Source of the DNA: Limnochordia bacterium
GTDB lineage: Bacteria > Bacillota > Limnochordia > Darwinibacteriales > DTU012
Direction: 5' to 3'
Length of the DNA stretch: 64,000 nt
NCBI GenBank assembly: GCA_007116995.1
Contig: SKHL01000030.1
Coordinates: 1-64,000 of the forward strand
Of the stretch, positions 28,140-35,895 are shown one piece after another (within the stretch, counting starts at the first letter, position 1; each line of letters starts with the position of its first letter). The position numbers and the translations under genes are program-made. The notes beneath the pieces are model-generated. The model saw only the letters and a list, made by a program, of their open reading frames with translations, was not told the DNA's origin and ran no database searches.

Positions 28140-28886
28140 CTATATATTTGTGATAGACTCCAACCGATACACGAAATAAAACCGAAGACCTTCCGTTAAC
28201 TCCCCATTCTCATGAAGTTCTTCTACAAACTCCACAAGATCAGAAAACTCTTCAACATCCCGTAACACCAACAACCGATCTACTACTTTAGAAATACCGT
28301 CTTTTGGATTACTCTCTACAGGAAACTTCGTTCTAGGCTGAGGATTCACAGACACCTCCGCCCACTCCTCTTCTCTCCTCACTGTCTCCAGAATATTTTT
28401 ATCTACTTCAAAATACGGATCAATCCCCAACTCCGTCGCCTCAGAAATGTAGTCCACCAAAGGCTTACCAAACGTCGCCTCCAACCCACCCCGTAATGCC
28501 TCGATAAATCTCGGACCAGACCCGTAATTCTCCTTACAATGAAGATTCATTGACCTATGATGAATTACTAGTGTATTGTTTTCGTTCAATATAAACGGAT
28601 AAATCATACAGATAATCGGCTTATCCTCCATTGAAAACAGACAACCCTTTTCCATATCCAAGAAGTCACACATCCCGTTCTTACCAGCACGAGGCGGATA
28701 ATACGACTGACTATGACAACACTTACCACCACAAATCGTCTTAATCCCCTCTAGTGTACAGTTAAAACACCGATTCACCCACTTACTACTAACCTTCCAT
28801 AACGTTACATCCCGATCCAGACCCATATTTAATACCTCATTAATAAGATAGATAATTTCCTTCCGAAAAGACGTTTCTACATTCAA
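28140..28886 (-). CDS. YkgJ-type cysteine-cluster protein
   Basis: 248 aa, TTG start after AGGAGGGG. The first half has CFNC, CGGKCCHSQ, MCDFLDMEKGCLF and PIICMIYPF, the cysteine spacing of the YkgJ/FliB family that binds zinc or an Fe-S cluster. The C-terminal third is helical and acidic. The activity of the family is poorly defined. Near primase-like and SSB genes. Confidence 0.75.
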   Translation of the reverse strand: MNVETSFRKEIIYLINEVLNMGLDRDVTLWKVSSKWVNRCFNCTLEGIKTICGGKCCHSQSYYPPRAGKNGMCDFLDMEKGCLFSMEDKPIICMIYPFILNENNTLVIHHRSMNLHCKENYGSGPRFIEALRGGLEATFGKPLVDYISEATELGIDPYFEVDKNILETVRREEEWAEVSVNPQPRTKFPVESNPKDGISKVVDRLLVLRDVEEFSDLVEFVEELHENGELTEGLRFYFVYRLESITNI

Positions 28887-28897
28887 ATATACCCCTC

Positions 28898-29686
28898 CTA
28901 GTTTTTTACGACCAGACTAGATAAATGAGTCCGATAAAATGTTTCCCTATCCAGTCTCCCATCCCCATCAATCTCTCTAAAGAATACCTTATCCTCTAAC
29001 TCTCCAATATCCTTATCCCCACTATATATCGGCAATACTTCTACCACACAGTCTTTATTTACTCTCTTTAATCGTTTCTCCGACACCTCAAGTCCCCTAG
29101 CCCCAGCACTATCATTATCAAAACAGAGTATAAAATGATCTGTCAATGTCTTTAAAACCTCACCCATCATAACACTAACTGAACTAGTCATAATCGCTAA
29201 GGTATTAGGGTAAAGACTTCTAAGTACATCAGCATCATAAATACCCTCTGAAATAACCAAAGTATCCCCATACGTAAATGACTCCTCGAATAAGTCTAAC
29301 CCATACGGACAAGGAAATAGAGAAAGATCAATGAAATCTTTCCCCACCAACGACCGAAACACACAAGATATCGGCTTATCTGATAGTGTATTAAAGACAA
29401 CCAAAAACACCCCATTATCATTCACGAAGTCCCGTAAGTACTTCGACACAGACGCAAAAACCTCTAGACGATAAAAATCAGCTACCGTACCAATCCGATA
29501 GTTACGATATCCCCTCTTAACCGCCAAGTCACAATATTTATTTGACATTACCCCAATATCTAACTTTGAATCGTCAAACTCCTGAACAAGAGACAAGTTC
29601 CTATAAAGTAAATCCATAACCTGTCTCCGAGAAAGAAGTTCTCTATCTTTCTTCCTGTTCACATACTTCATAGGATCTATCTTCAT
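28898..29686 (-). CDS. TOPRIM-domain primase-like protein
   Basis: 262 aa, ATG after CAGGAGAGG. TOPRIM signature: VISEGIYDAD (Glu147) and ILCFDNDSAGARG (D190, D192), then GDKDIGEL, as in DnaG-type primases and phage primases. The usual N-terminal zinc finger is absent; residues 1-135 are a divergent catalytic N-lobe. With SSB upstream and RNase H downstream it fits primer synthesis for replication. Confidence 0.8.
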   Translation of the reverse strand: MKIDPMKYVNRKKDRELLSRRQVMDLLYRNLSLVQEFDDSKLDIGVMSNKYCDLAVKRGYRNYRIGTVADFYRLEVFASVSKYLRDFVNDNGVFLVVFNTLSDKPISCVFRSLVGKDFIDLSLFPCPYGLDLFEESFTYGDTLVISEGIYDADVLRSLYPNTLAIMTSSVSVMMGEVLKTLTDHFILCFDNDSAGARGLEVSEKRLKRVNKDCVVEVLPIYSGDKDIGELEDKVFFREIDGDGRLDRETFYRTHLSSLVVKN

Positions 29687-29840
29687 AAGAATACCTCTCC
29701 TGTCTTAATCTACTCCGAGCCCTTTTATGTACCTGAGTTTTAGACCGACCCTTTTTTCGTTTCGTCAAAGGAGTACAACAAAGACACCTATACCCACCAA
29801 CACCAATATCCTTAACCTGAGCTTTCTGGAAGTAATCCAA
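29643..29840 (-). CDS. Small basic CxxC protein overlapping the primase gene
   Basis: 65 aa, TTG start after a near-perfect AGGAGGGATTCAG. RCLCCTPLTKRKKGRSKTQ followed by HKRARSRLRQE gives a zinc pair and a very basic tail, as in ribosomal-protein-like or RNA-binding peptides. It overlaps the primase-like gene by 44 bases. Confidence 0.7.
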   Translation of the reverse strand: MDYFQKAQVKDIGVGGYRCLCCTPLTKRKKGRSKTQVHKRARSRLRQERYSYEDRSYEVCEQEER

Positions 29841-29851
29841 CTGAATCCCTC

Positions 29852-30322
29852 CTAGAAAATTTCCTCCCCGTAGATATCATCCAATGTTTCCGTATCCTCA
29901 GTCTTTTTGTCTGACTCCTCATACGCCTGAATAGCGGCACGAACATCACTCGAAGATTCTTGATTATATTCCACCGGATCAGACTCCACTTCCGGTTCTC
30001 TATCAATACCCTCCACAAAATCCAAAAACCGAACAGAATTCGCCACAACCTCAAAACTATTAGGGATAGACCTTCCATTCTTCACCCTAGCTCGTAATCG
30101 ACCATCAACGAGTATGTGTCTACCCTTCTTTCCGTACTTCAACATATAATCCGCTATACCCTTAAACAGTATAACATCTATAAACTCATACCTATCATCA
30201 CATAGTTCTTTGAAGTCTTTTTTGACTGATACCCTCATCTTAGCCATACTAGAACCCGACTTCGTTTCAATCAGAGAAGGCTCATACAGAATCAAACCCT
30301 CCAAGATAATCTTATTGATCAT
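29852..30322 (-). CDS. ssb: Single-stranded DNA-binding protein
   Basis: 156 aa, ATG after TAGGGTGG. OB-fold of bacterial SSB type: MINKIILEGLILYEPSL, AKMRVSVKKDF, YEFIDVILFKGIADYM, and KGRHILVDGRLRAR. A disordered Glu/Asp-rich tail ends DIYGEEIF, equivalent to the acidic-hydrophobic tip (DDIPF) by which SSB recruits partners. It protects ssDNA in phage replication. TOPRIM primase and RNase H are neighbours. Confidence 0.88.
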   Translation of the reverse strand: MINKIILEGLILYEPSLIETKSGSSMAKMRVSVKKDFKELCDDRYEFIDVILFKGIADYMLKYGKKGRHILVDGRLRARVKNGRSIPNSFEVVANSVRFLDFVEGIDREPEVESDPVEYNQESSSDVRAAIQAYEESDKKTEDTETLDDIYGEEIF

Positions 30323-30334
30323 TTTTACACCACC

Positions 30335-30649
30335 CTAAAAAAGACTCATGTCGGGTAGGAGAATCTTGTCTCCTACCCGTACCACAGAAGTATCTCTCAT
30401 ACCATTAACCACTCGTATCGCATGAACAACCTCTCTTGAGTCATGACCAGAATAATGTTGTCTCGCAATACTCCACAAAGATCCCCCATCACCAACATAC
30501 ATAAATCCAACCACATGACTATCCGTTAGAAGTATATTGAAAGATCTATTCACACGTTCCTCCAACACACAGAACAGAAAATGACCAATACTCACGATAA
30601 AAGCTGCAAACACCAAAACCAAAAATAGTACCACTAACCCCCTAAACAT
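30335..30649 (-). CDS. Membrane-anchored LysM-domain protein
   Basis: 104 aa, ATG after AGAGAGGGG. Transmembrane helix at about 4-28, then a LysM motif (GDGGSLWSIARQHYS ... VVNGMRDTSVVRVGDKILLP) that binds peptidoglycan or other GlcNAc polymers. Topology puts LysM outside. Could take part in lysis, adhesion or superinfection exclusion. B. subtilis YneA-type division inhibitors share this TM-plus-LysM plan, so a host-division inhibitor is worth considering (inference). Confidence 0.8.
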   Translation of the reverse strand: MFRGLVVLFLVLVFAAFIVSIGHFLFCVLEERVNRSFNILLTDSHVVGFMYVGDGGSLWSIARQHYSGHDSREVVHAIRVVNGMRDTSVVRVGDKILLPDMSLF

Positions 30650-30680
30650 TTTAAAATCCCCTCTCTAATTTATGTATTTG

Positions 30681-31031
30681 TTAGATAGATAACCTAATAG
30701 ACACATTAACCTTACTATCATCGTCTCGACTATCTAAAAACCCGATCAGCCCTAAAATCTCTTCAGACAAGTTTTTAGCAGTATATTCTCCACTAAGAGT
30801 AATATTCAGACCCCTAGCCAACCCTCCCGTTTCAGTATCCACCGTTAGAACAGTCCTATTTTCATCTGTATCTACTACACCTCTTTTTTCTTTATCTCTG
30901 TCTTTTTTTCTTTGTTGCCAATCATTCTTCATATAATTTACACCCCGGTCAAGACCCAAAACAACTTCACCGTTCAATTTTTTAGGTATATCAATAGGAC
31001 GTTTCTTTGCTACCACAGTTCTCGACCCCAT
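30681..31031 (-). CDS. Hypothetical protein
   Basis: 116 aa, ATG after GTAGGGTAGG. Basic N-terminus, a charged middle (NDWQQRKKDRDKEKRG), and a C-terminal 50-residue segment (TVLTVDTETGGLARGLNITL) that may fold alone. The DTETGG string recalls Exo I of DEDD nucleases, but no Exo II/III follows, so I do not call a nuclease. Confidence 0.62.
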   Translation of the reverse strand: MGSRTVVAKKRPIDIPKKLNGEVVLGLDRGVNYMKNDWQQRKKDRDKEKRGVVDTDENRTVLTVDTETGGLARGLNITLSGEYTAKNLSEEILGLIGFLDSRDDDSKVNVSIRLSI

Positions 31032-31060
31032 TTCTAAACCTACCCTACTACTCCCCTAAT

Positions 31061-31071
31061 CCTTTATACGG
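31061..31071 (-). promoter_or_regulatory. Late-type promoter, CCGTATAAAGG
   Basis: Between the terminator at 31083 and the ATG at 31031. Confidence 0.52.
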
Positions 31072-31082
31072 AATTCCCACCA

Positions 31083-31107
31083 AAAAAAGAAGTGAATTAA
31101 CCACTTT
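31083..31107 (-). terminator. Intrinsic terminator after the JAMM gene
   Basis: AAGTGGTTAATTCACTT hairpin followed by CTTTTTTT. Confidence 0.72.
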
Positions 31108-31125
31108 AGAAAAAAATTTCATCTA

Positions 31126-31614
31126 TTACCTTTTAATACCTATATCATTTTCCCAAATAAGTTCTATAGAATCCGGTCTCACGTACCACATCCTCATACA
31201 CAAGTCACCCGCAATCAGTTGAAAATGACCATTCCCACCAAACTCTTTTTGATCCCATCGACACCAACCATACCCACCATACTCCAGGTGTCCATTCAAA
31301 TCCCAGTCACTAGGAAGTGGTTTTTTCTGTCCCGGATGAGTATGCCACGGTCCCACATATACAAAACCTTTATCACATAATCTCTTAGTCCATCTATCCC
31401 AGAAATCTTCATCTACATATGTAGTATTTAATTCATGAGTAGAATTTTTTCCCGGAGGTACACACAGACAAACACTAACCTCATCCACATACTCACTTCG
31501 ATACAACGCCCCCATAGTTTCCAAAGGATATACTTTATTTGAACACCTCTGTATAGTTCTTACTACCCGATCACTAACAACCAGATTCCAAGGCGGACTA
31601 ACCAACTTCCTCAC
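31126..31614 (-). CDS. JAB/MPN (JAMM) metalloprotease-like protein
   Basis: 162 aa, GTG start after a G-rich site. The JAMM ligands are complete: Glu32 in YPLETMGALY, then GPWHTHPGQKKPLPSDWD (HxH-x7-SxxD form) at about 93-110. Phage JAMM domains usually sit in tail-tip peptidases with NlpC. This one is stand-alone and lies in a replication region, with an extra Trp/Gly-rich C-terminal segment (HLEYGGYGWCRWDQKEFGG). It may process proteins or remove ubiquitin-like conjugates made by bacterial defence systems; that use is inference. Confidence 0.82.
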   Translation of the reverse strand: MRKLVSPPWNLVVSDRVVRTIQRCSNKVYPLETMGALYRSEYVDEVSVCLCVPPGKNSTHELNTTYVDEDFWDRWTKRLCDKGFVYVGPWHTHPGQKKPLPSDWDLNGHLEYGGYGWCRWDQKEFGGNGHFQLIAGDLCMRMWYVRPDSIELIWENDIGIKR

Positions 31615-31631
31615 CCTAAAACCCCCCCCCT

Positions 31632-31663
31632 CTAAAAAAGAATCCCCGCTAACTTAGCGAGGA
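31632..31663 (-). terminator. Intrinsic terminator overlapping the stop of the membrane gene
   Basis: TCCTCGCTAAGTTAGCGGGGA hairpin containing the stop codon at 31649, then TTCTTTTTTA. Confidence 0.75.
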
Positions 31664-32038
31664 CTTATCTGAAAAAAACTGTTTGTGAAATAGATTTTCC
31701 TTGTAGAAACTAGTACCCAGTCTCTTCATGAAAACCACCGTATCCAATAAGTACTCCAAATTGGCTTGAATTTCATTCCCACGATCTGAAAAGACAATTT
31801 TTACAACCCCAGAATCTCCTACTCTCTCCAGATACCCATACCGTCTAGTATGCACAAGCTCCATAGTAAAGTACACTCTACACTGACTAAACACCAAATA
31901 GGGTATCTGATTGAGTGTTTTAATAATTTTATCGTCTCTGTCGTACGTACTAGAAAGAAACCCACCAGATAAGAGTACCCCTAAAAGCACCACCACCACA
32001 AAAGCTAAAAACAAGATAGAAAGTAAGTATCCTACCAT
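31649..32038 (-). CDS. Membrane protein of unknown function
   Basis: 129 aa, ATG after AGAGAGGGG. A strongly hydrophobic helix at about 3-29 followed by a soluble domain with mixed strands and helices. No family recognised. Confidence 0.68.
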   Translation of the reverse strand: MVGYLLSILFLAFVVVVLLGVLLSGGFLSSTYDRDDKIIKTLNQIPYLVFSQCRVYFTMELVHTRRYGYLERVGDSGVVKIVFSDRGNEIQANLEYLLDTVVFMKRLGTSFYKENLFHKQFFSDKSSLS

Positions 32039-32078
32039 ATCAAAACTAACCCCTCTCTAATATTATCTACTCTTCCTA

Positions 32079-33080
32079 CTACAGCTTAATTCCTAAAACA
32101 TTCATATAGATAGACGGATCAGAACCCTCTACTTCCACATCATAGAAAGTATAGTCTCCTGAAGCCCTTTCTACATTATCTATACGGATATAAGCATGAG
32201 TAGAGTCCTTAAACCAACACCCCGATAAATCTTTAGAGATTCTATCGTACTCTTTCCTACCCACCGTAATCGCATAATAATTGAATTCCCCATCCTTACT
32301 ATGACAAAGATAGATGTTAGAAAAACAATTCAATTTCATCAAAAGTCTCTGTACACACAAGAACAATTCTAGAGACCCTGACGGCTTAAAGAATAGACCC
32401 TTGTTAATCGTAGAAGTCTTGAAGAAAATATCCACGAACGAAAGTAACCCCTCCCGATTCAACGAACTCATGAACTCTTCCGGAATCACCTTATCCTTAC
32501 TCCTACACCCAAAGATAAGACACTTATCTAAAATAGACCCATCATTCACAGATAAGAATGTCTCTCCAGAGTACGTATACTTATCCATCTTAAGTCCATA
32601 CGAACTAAACAACGAATCTCGGATATCTTTTTCTAATACTTCAATCCCATCTAAATGGATAACTACCTTATTCTTTGATTTATCTATGAATCCCCTAAAA
32701 ACGAAGTAAGATAAGAACTTAATCAAATTAATATCCATCTCACTAGGGTTATTGGCGAAAACACCCACCGGATACACTCCCATAGTCCGAGAAGAGATAT
32801 CCCGTATCTGAGTCCAAGAGAAGTTTTCCGGACTTCTCCCCGCATCCCTACCAAATCGATTTAACACCAGAGAAGAAGAACTTCCAAGAACAGGAGTAGC
32901 GAAAAAATTCCCATTCATAAAAACATTAAAGACCGGCTCACTCACTTCTACCTTCTCTACTCTACTAACAGTAGAGAACTGACCTTTCACCGTATAAACC
33001 TTATCTCCCCTAAGTAAATCCTTTACATCCTTGTATCCACCATACGTTATAACCTTACTCTCTCCTACAATAGTCTTCAT
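32079..33080 (-). CDS. Stand-alone intein-like (Hint + LAGLIDADG-like) protein with lost catalytic residues
   Basis: 333 aa, ATG after GGGGGGATGGG. Residues 3-35 follow intein block A (TIVGESKVITYGGYKDV then LRGDKVYTVKG), but the splicing Cys is Thr3. A block-B-like strand (FFATPVLGSSSSLVLNR) lacks the usual His. Residues ~115-137 (LIKFLSYFVFRGFIDKSK) and ~228-247 (LLSFVDIFFKTSTINKG) sit where the two LAGLIDADG motifs would be, with the catalytic Asp replaced. The end (YTFYDVEVEGSDPSIYMNV) matches block F but stops at GIKL instead of His-Asn. No extein is fused. It may be a decayed or repurposed intein. Family assignment is by eye. Confidence 0.68.
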   Translation of the reverse strand: MKTIVGESKVITYGGYKDVKDLLRGDKVYTVKGQFSTVSRVEKVEVSEPVFNVFMNGNFFATPVLGSSSSLVLNRFGRDAGRSPENFSWTQIRDISSRTMGVYPVGVFANNPSEMDINLIKFLSYFVFRGFIDKSKNKVVIHLDGIEVLEKDIRDSLFSSYGLKMDKYTYSGETFLSVNDGSILDKCLIFGCRSKDKVIPEEFMSSLNREGLLSFVDIFFKTSTINKGLFFKPSGSLELFLCVQRLLMKLNCFSNIYLCHSKDGEFNYYAITVGRKEYDRISKDLSGCWFKDSTHAYIRIDNVERASGDYTFYDVEVEGSDPSIYMNVLGIKL

Positions 33081-33133
33081 AACCCATCCCCCCAGAAACT
33101 TACTAGATTACCTTGTCCTAATCCCCGCACCGA

Positions 33134-33751
33134 TTAGTTACTACCTGTATTACCCCACGTACTTGTCCCACAAACCGACACAGGTAAATCGTCAACCTCT
33201 CTAACCGGAAAATCCATTGTCGGTAAAATAAGAGCTTGAACGATAGGGTTACTCTTCTTTATTGTATGAAACAAAGGTTGAGACTCTTCCCTAGAATACG
33301 TACTACTACAGCACCTATCCAATATCTCCAACAACGATACCCTATCATGAATACTGTCATAATCCAAAATCTCCTTACCTTTTGTCAACCTACCATGTAA
33401 CTCATCAATAACCCGATCCCGAACCTCCAATACAGGCAAGTCCGTAATAATAATCGGAACACTAGATACATTATGTATGTTCACAAACACTTCCCCACGA
33501 TACCCACTACTAATAATATGAGCCCCATACATTAAACCACGAGACCCCACACTACCACGATTCGACACAACAAACCCATAACCTGCAGGAAAAGCAGTAG
33601 CAAACCCCGTACCATAGATACGTCTTTCACCCGGATAAATACAATCATAATCTTCCGGCATAATTACTGTAATATCGTACCCACTATCTTCCCCCCTCTT
33701 AGACGGTAAGATAGCTCTCTTATCTAACTTTCTCACTAACAGTTCATTCAT
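33134..33751 (-). CDS. dut: dUTPase
   Basis: 205 aa from ATG 33751 (MNELLVRKLDKRAILPSKR), nine bases after GGGGTGG; an ATG 21 codons upstream has no ribosome-binding site. Trimeric dUTPase motifs: EDSGYDI (I), NRGSVGSRGL (II), ISSGYRGEVFVNIHN (III) and a late ALILPTMDFPVREVDDLP (IV). The C-terminal motif V is altered (GTSTWGNTGSN in place of RGxxGFGSTG). A roughly 45-residue insert separates III from IV. It hydrolyses dUTP to dUMP, keeping uracil out of DNA and feeding dTMP synthesis. Confidence 0.87.
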   Translation of the reverse strand: MNELLVRKLDKRAILPSKRGEDSGYDITVIMPEDYDCIYPGERRIYGTGFATAFPAGYGFVVSNRGSVGSRGLMYGAHIISSGYRGEVFVNIHNVSSVPIIITDLPVLEVRDRVIDELHGRLTKGKEILDYDSIHDRVSLLEILDRCCSSTYSREESQPLFHTIKKSNPIVQALILPTMDFPVREVDDLPVSVCGTSTWGNTGSN

Positions 33752-33873
33752 TCTAGTAACCACCCCTGTCTTAATCCCTATTAATAAACCTCTTAGTTCG
33801 TTTTCTATGACCATATTTCTAAAGTTCCTAACAGTATATATAAAAGACTGTTAAAATAAGTACCTAATCTTTT

Positions 33874-35022
33874 CTAAACAGCTATAATCAACCGATTCTC
33901 CGCCCGAGTTATCCCCGTATATAACCATCTCTTCTCATTATCCCGGCAGAATCTCTTCTCATCATACAGTAATACGTTACGAAATCCTGACCCCTGGCTC
34001 TTATGACACGTTAGGGCATACCCGAAATCGAACCAACATATGTTCCTGTTATCATTTAAATTCTTTTCATCCTCCAAACCCAGAAAGTCATGAGCGTCTA
34101 CAATTAACCGATTGAAGTACATACCTTCTTCCATAAAGTCCGGTCTAAAATCTAACTCCATCAGTCTCTTATCATGATTAATACCGTGAATCTTCGTGAC
34201 ATACCCCATCAACCCGTTAATCATGGGATACCCTTCTAGAGTCAGATCCCATATATTTTTACCAGAAATAATCTTATCGTTAACTAACGGATACTCAGAA
34301 TCAAACCCAAGTAATTCCCTAACCTGATTATTCAACTTTCTACGAGTTCTATGAGTACCACAGATAACCTGAGACGCCCCCAACAACATCTTATCTGTAA
34401 CATCCTTTTTCCGAATCACCACTACGTCATCACCATAACTACCTACCTGTAACTTCTTCCCCTGTCTCACCAACATAGATACTCGAATAATACTACTACA
34501 CTCCGCCTGTCTATGAACCGTATCTAAAAACACGTCCGGATCATCCAGATACGTGTTATTCTTATGTTTAACCGGAGGCAACTGACCCGGATCCCCTATC
34601 GCAATCACCGGAAGACCAAACGAAAGAAGATCTTTCATCATTTTCTCCGGTACCATACTAATCTCGTCCACCACCACTAACTGAATACCATGTTCAAGAG
34701 TATCCTTTAGACGAAATTTCATATCTTTTAGTCTCCGATTACCTTCCACCCTAACCCCAGAAGACTCAAAATCGTACATCAGTCTATGAATCGTAGTAGC
34801 AGGACAACCTCTCTGATTTAATACCAAAGAGGCTTTTCCTGTGTACGCACAAAAATGTACCCCCGTAATCCCAATACTTTCTACCATCTGTTTTACAATC
34901 TCTGTTTTACCCGTGCCGGCATACCCGGCTATCGTAAATACCTGTCTATTACCCAACTTATACCATTCTGTAGCTTTCGCAATCGCCCGTTTCTGATCCC
35001 CTGTTAAAATTACTTCAGCCAT
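33874..35022 (-). CDS. RecD/Dda-type SF1 DNA helicase
   Basis: 382 aa, ATG after AGAGAGGAG. Motif I GYAGTGKTE (33-41), Ia AYTGKAS, motif II VVVDEIS (116-122), motif III IGDPGQLPPV (142-151), motif IV/V region YALTCHKSQGSGF, motif VI YTGITRAENRL at the end. That set and the short length match T4 Dda and phage RecD2-like helicases, which unwind 5'-3' and help fork movement and recombination. Clamp, clamp loader, SSB and primase-like genes are all close. Confidence 0.9.
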   Translation of the reverse strand: MAEVILTGDQKRAIAKATEWYKLGNRQVFTIAGYAGTGKTEIVKQMVESIGITGVHFCAYTGKASLVLNQRGCPATTIHRLMYDFESSGVRVEGNRRLKDMKFRLKDTLEHGIQLVVVDEISMVPEKMMKDLLSFGLPVIAIGDPGQLPPVKHKNNTYLDDPDVFLDTVHRQAECSSIIRVSMLVRQGKKLQVGSYGDDVVVIRKKDVTDKMLLGASQVICGTHRTRRKLNNQVRELLGFDSEYPLVNDKIISGKNIWDLTLEGYPMINGLMGYVTKIHGINHDKRLMELDFRPDFMEEGMYFNRLIVDAHDFLGLEDEKNLNDNRNICWFDFGYALTCHKSQGSGFRNVLLYDEKRFCRDNEKRWLYTGITRAENRLIIAV

Positions 35023-35055
35023 AATACAAAACTCCTCTCTAATTTATTAATACGG

Positions 35056-35580
35056 CTAATTTTTCCCTTTGTACCCTATCAGTTCTTCTATCTGTTTTCG
35101 AGTCTTCTCATGTAAGACCATTTTATTCTTATTTACCTCATACCACTCCAACGTATTCGGAGTCCCCTGAGCCTTCCCCGCACCTCTCCAGTCCGCAACC
35201 ATTTCCAAAACATACTTTCGAGGCATCTCCACCGCCACCAGTTCTTTTTCCGTTATGTTACCAGAACTATCTACCTTAACGTCCGGCACAATCCAGTACT
35301 GCCAATGATGTTTATTTCTCGACTGATGAAAAAACCATGCCCGATCAAAGTCTTTATTACCCGTATCCGTCGCTTTGTAATACCCCGTCTTATCTCTAAT
35401 AATTCTCTTACTACCGTCCTTATTATTAAAGAAATGAGCATAGGGTACTAGTTCAGAAGGTAGTAATTTACTCCAGTCATGAATCAATCCCCTAAACGGA
35501 ATACCTAATCTACAACACTCAACAAATACATACCACTTATGAATCAACACATAGTACAGATATCCTATATACCTTCTCAA
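35056..35580 (-). CDS. DUF5662-like protein
   Basis: 174 aa, TTG start after GGAGGGG. Starts with an 'HKWYVFVECCRLGIPFRGLIHDWSKL' type sequence (about 14-39), where H...HDxSK is the conserved feature, then an HHWQYW motif around 91-96. This is the pattern of the phage-borne DUF5662 family. The His/Asp residues suggest metal binding, perhaps HD-like hydrolase activity; function unproven. Confidence 0.72.
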   Translation of the reverse strand: MRRYIGYLYYVLIHKWYVFVECCRLGIPFRGLIHDWSKLLPSELVPYAHFFNNKDGSKRIIRDKTGYYKATDTGNKDFDRAWFFHQSRNKHHWQYWIVPDVKVDSSGNITEKELVAVEMPRKYVLEMVADWRGAGKAQGTPNTLEWYEVNKNKMVLHEKTRKQIEELIGYKGKN

Positions 35581-35595
35581 CTAACAATCCCCTCC

Positions 35596-35883
35596 CTATA
35601 ATGAATCCAACCTCTCTTCCAACTTCTTGAATTCACAATCCCTACAGACAAACTCCAACTTTGAAGTCCACATAGTATTACCTGACCCACAACCACCTTC
35701 CCTACAGTAAACCTTACGGAAAATATACCTATCCCCTCTTATCCCACAATCAAGACACTTATACTGTATAACTTCCTCCCTAGTTCCTCCGAAGTAATCA
35801 CTATCATAAACTATCTCTACTCCATCAGATACTACATTCCTACTCTCACACTCCCCACAAACCATTGCCGGCTTTCTAACCAC
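35596..35883 (-). CDS. Zinc-ribbon protein with three CxxC-type pairs
   Basis: 95 aa, GTG start after GGGAGGG. CGECES, CLDCGIRG and CREGGCGSG/CRDCEF give up to three zinc-binding clusters. Likely a small DNA- or protein-binding factor; no family assigned. Confidence 0.68.
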   Translation of the reverse strand: MVRKPAMVCGECESRNVVSDGVEIVYDSDYFGGTREEVIQYKCLDCGIRGDRYIFRKVYCREGGCGSGNTMWTSKLEFVCRDCEFKKLEERLDSL

Positions 35884-35895
35884 ACCAGTCCCTCC

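Noticed and set aside
29812..30078. 88-codon minus-strand frame overlapping SSB
   Set aside because: Same strand but out of phase within the SSB gene, Arg/Trp-rich shadow with no ribosome-binding site.
30681..31031. DTETGG string suggesting a DEDD exonuclease
   Set aside because: No Exo II or Exo III motif, and the protein is too short after the string.
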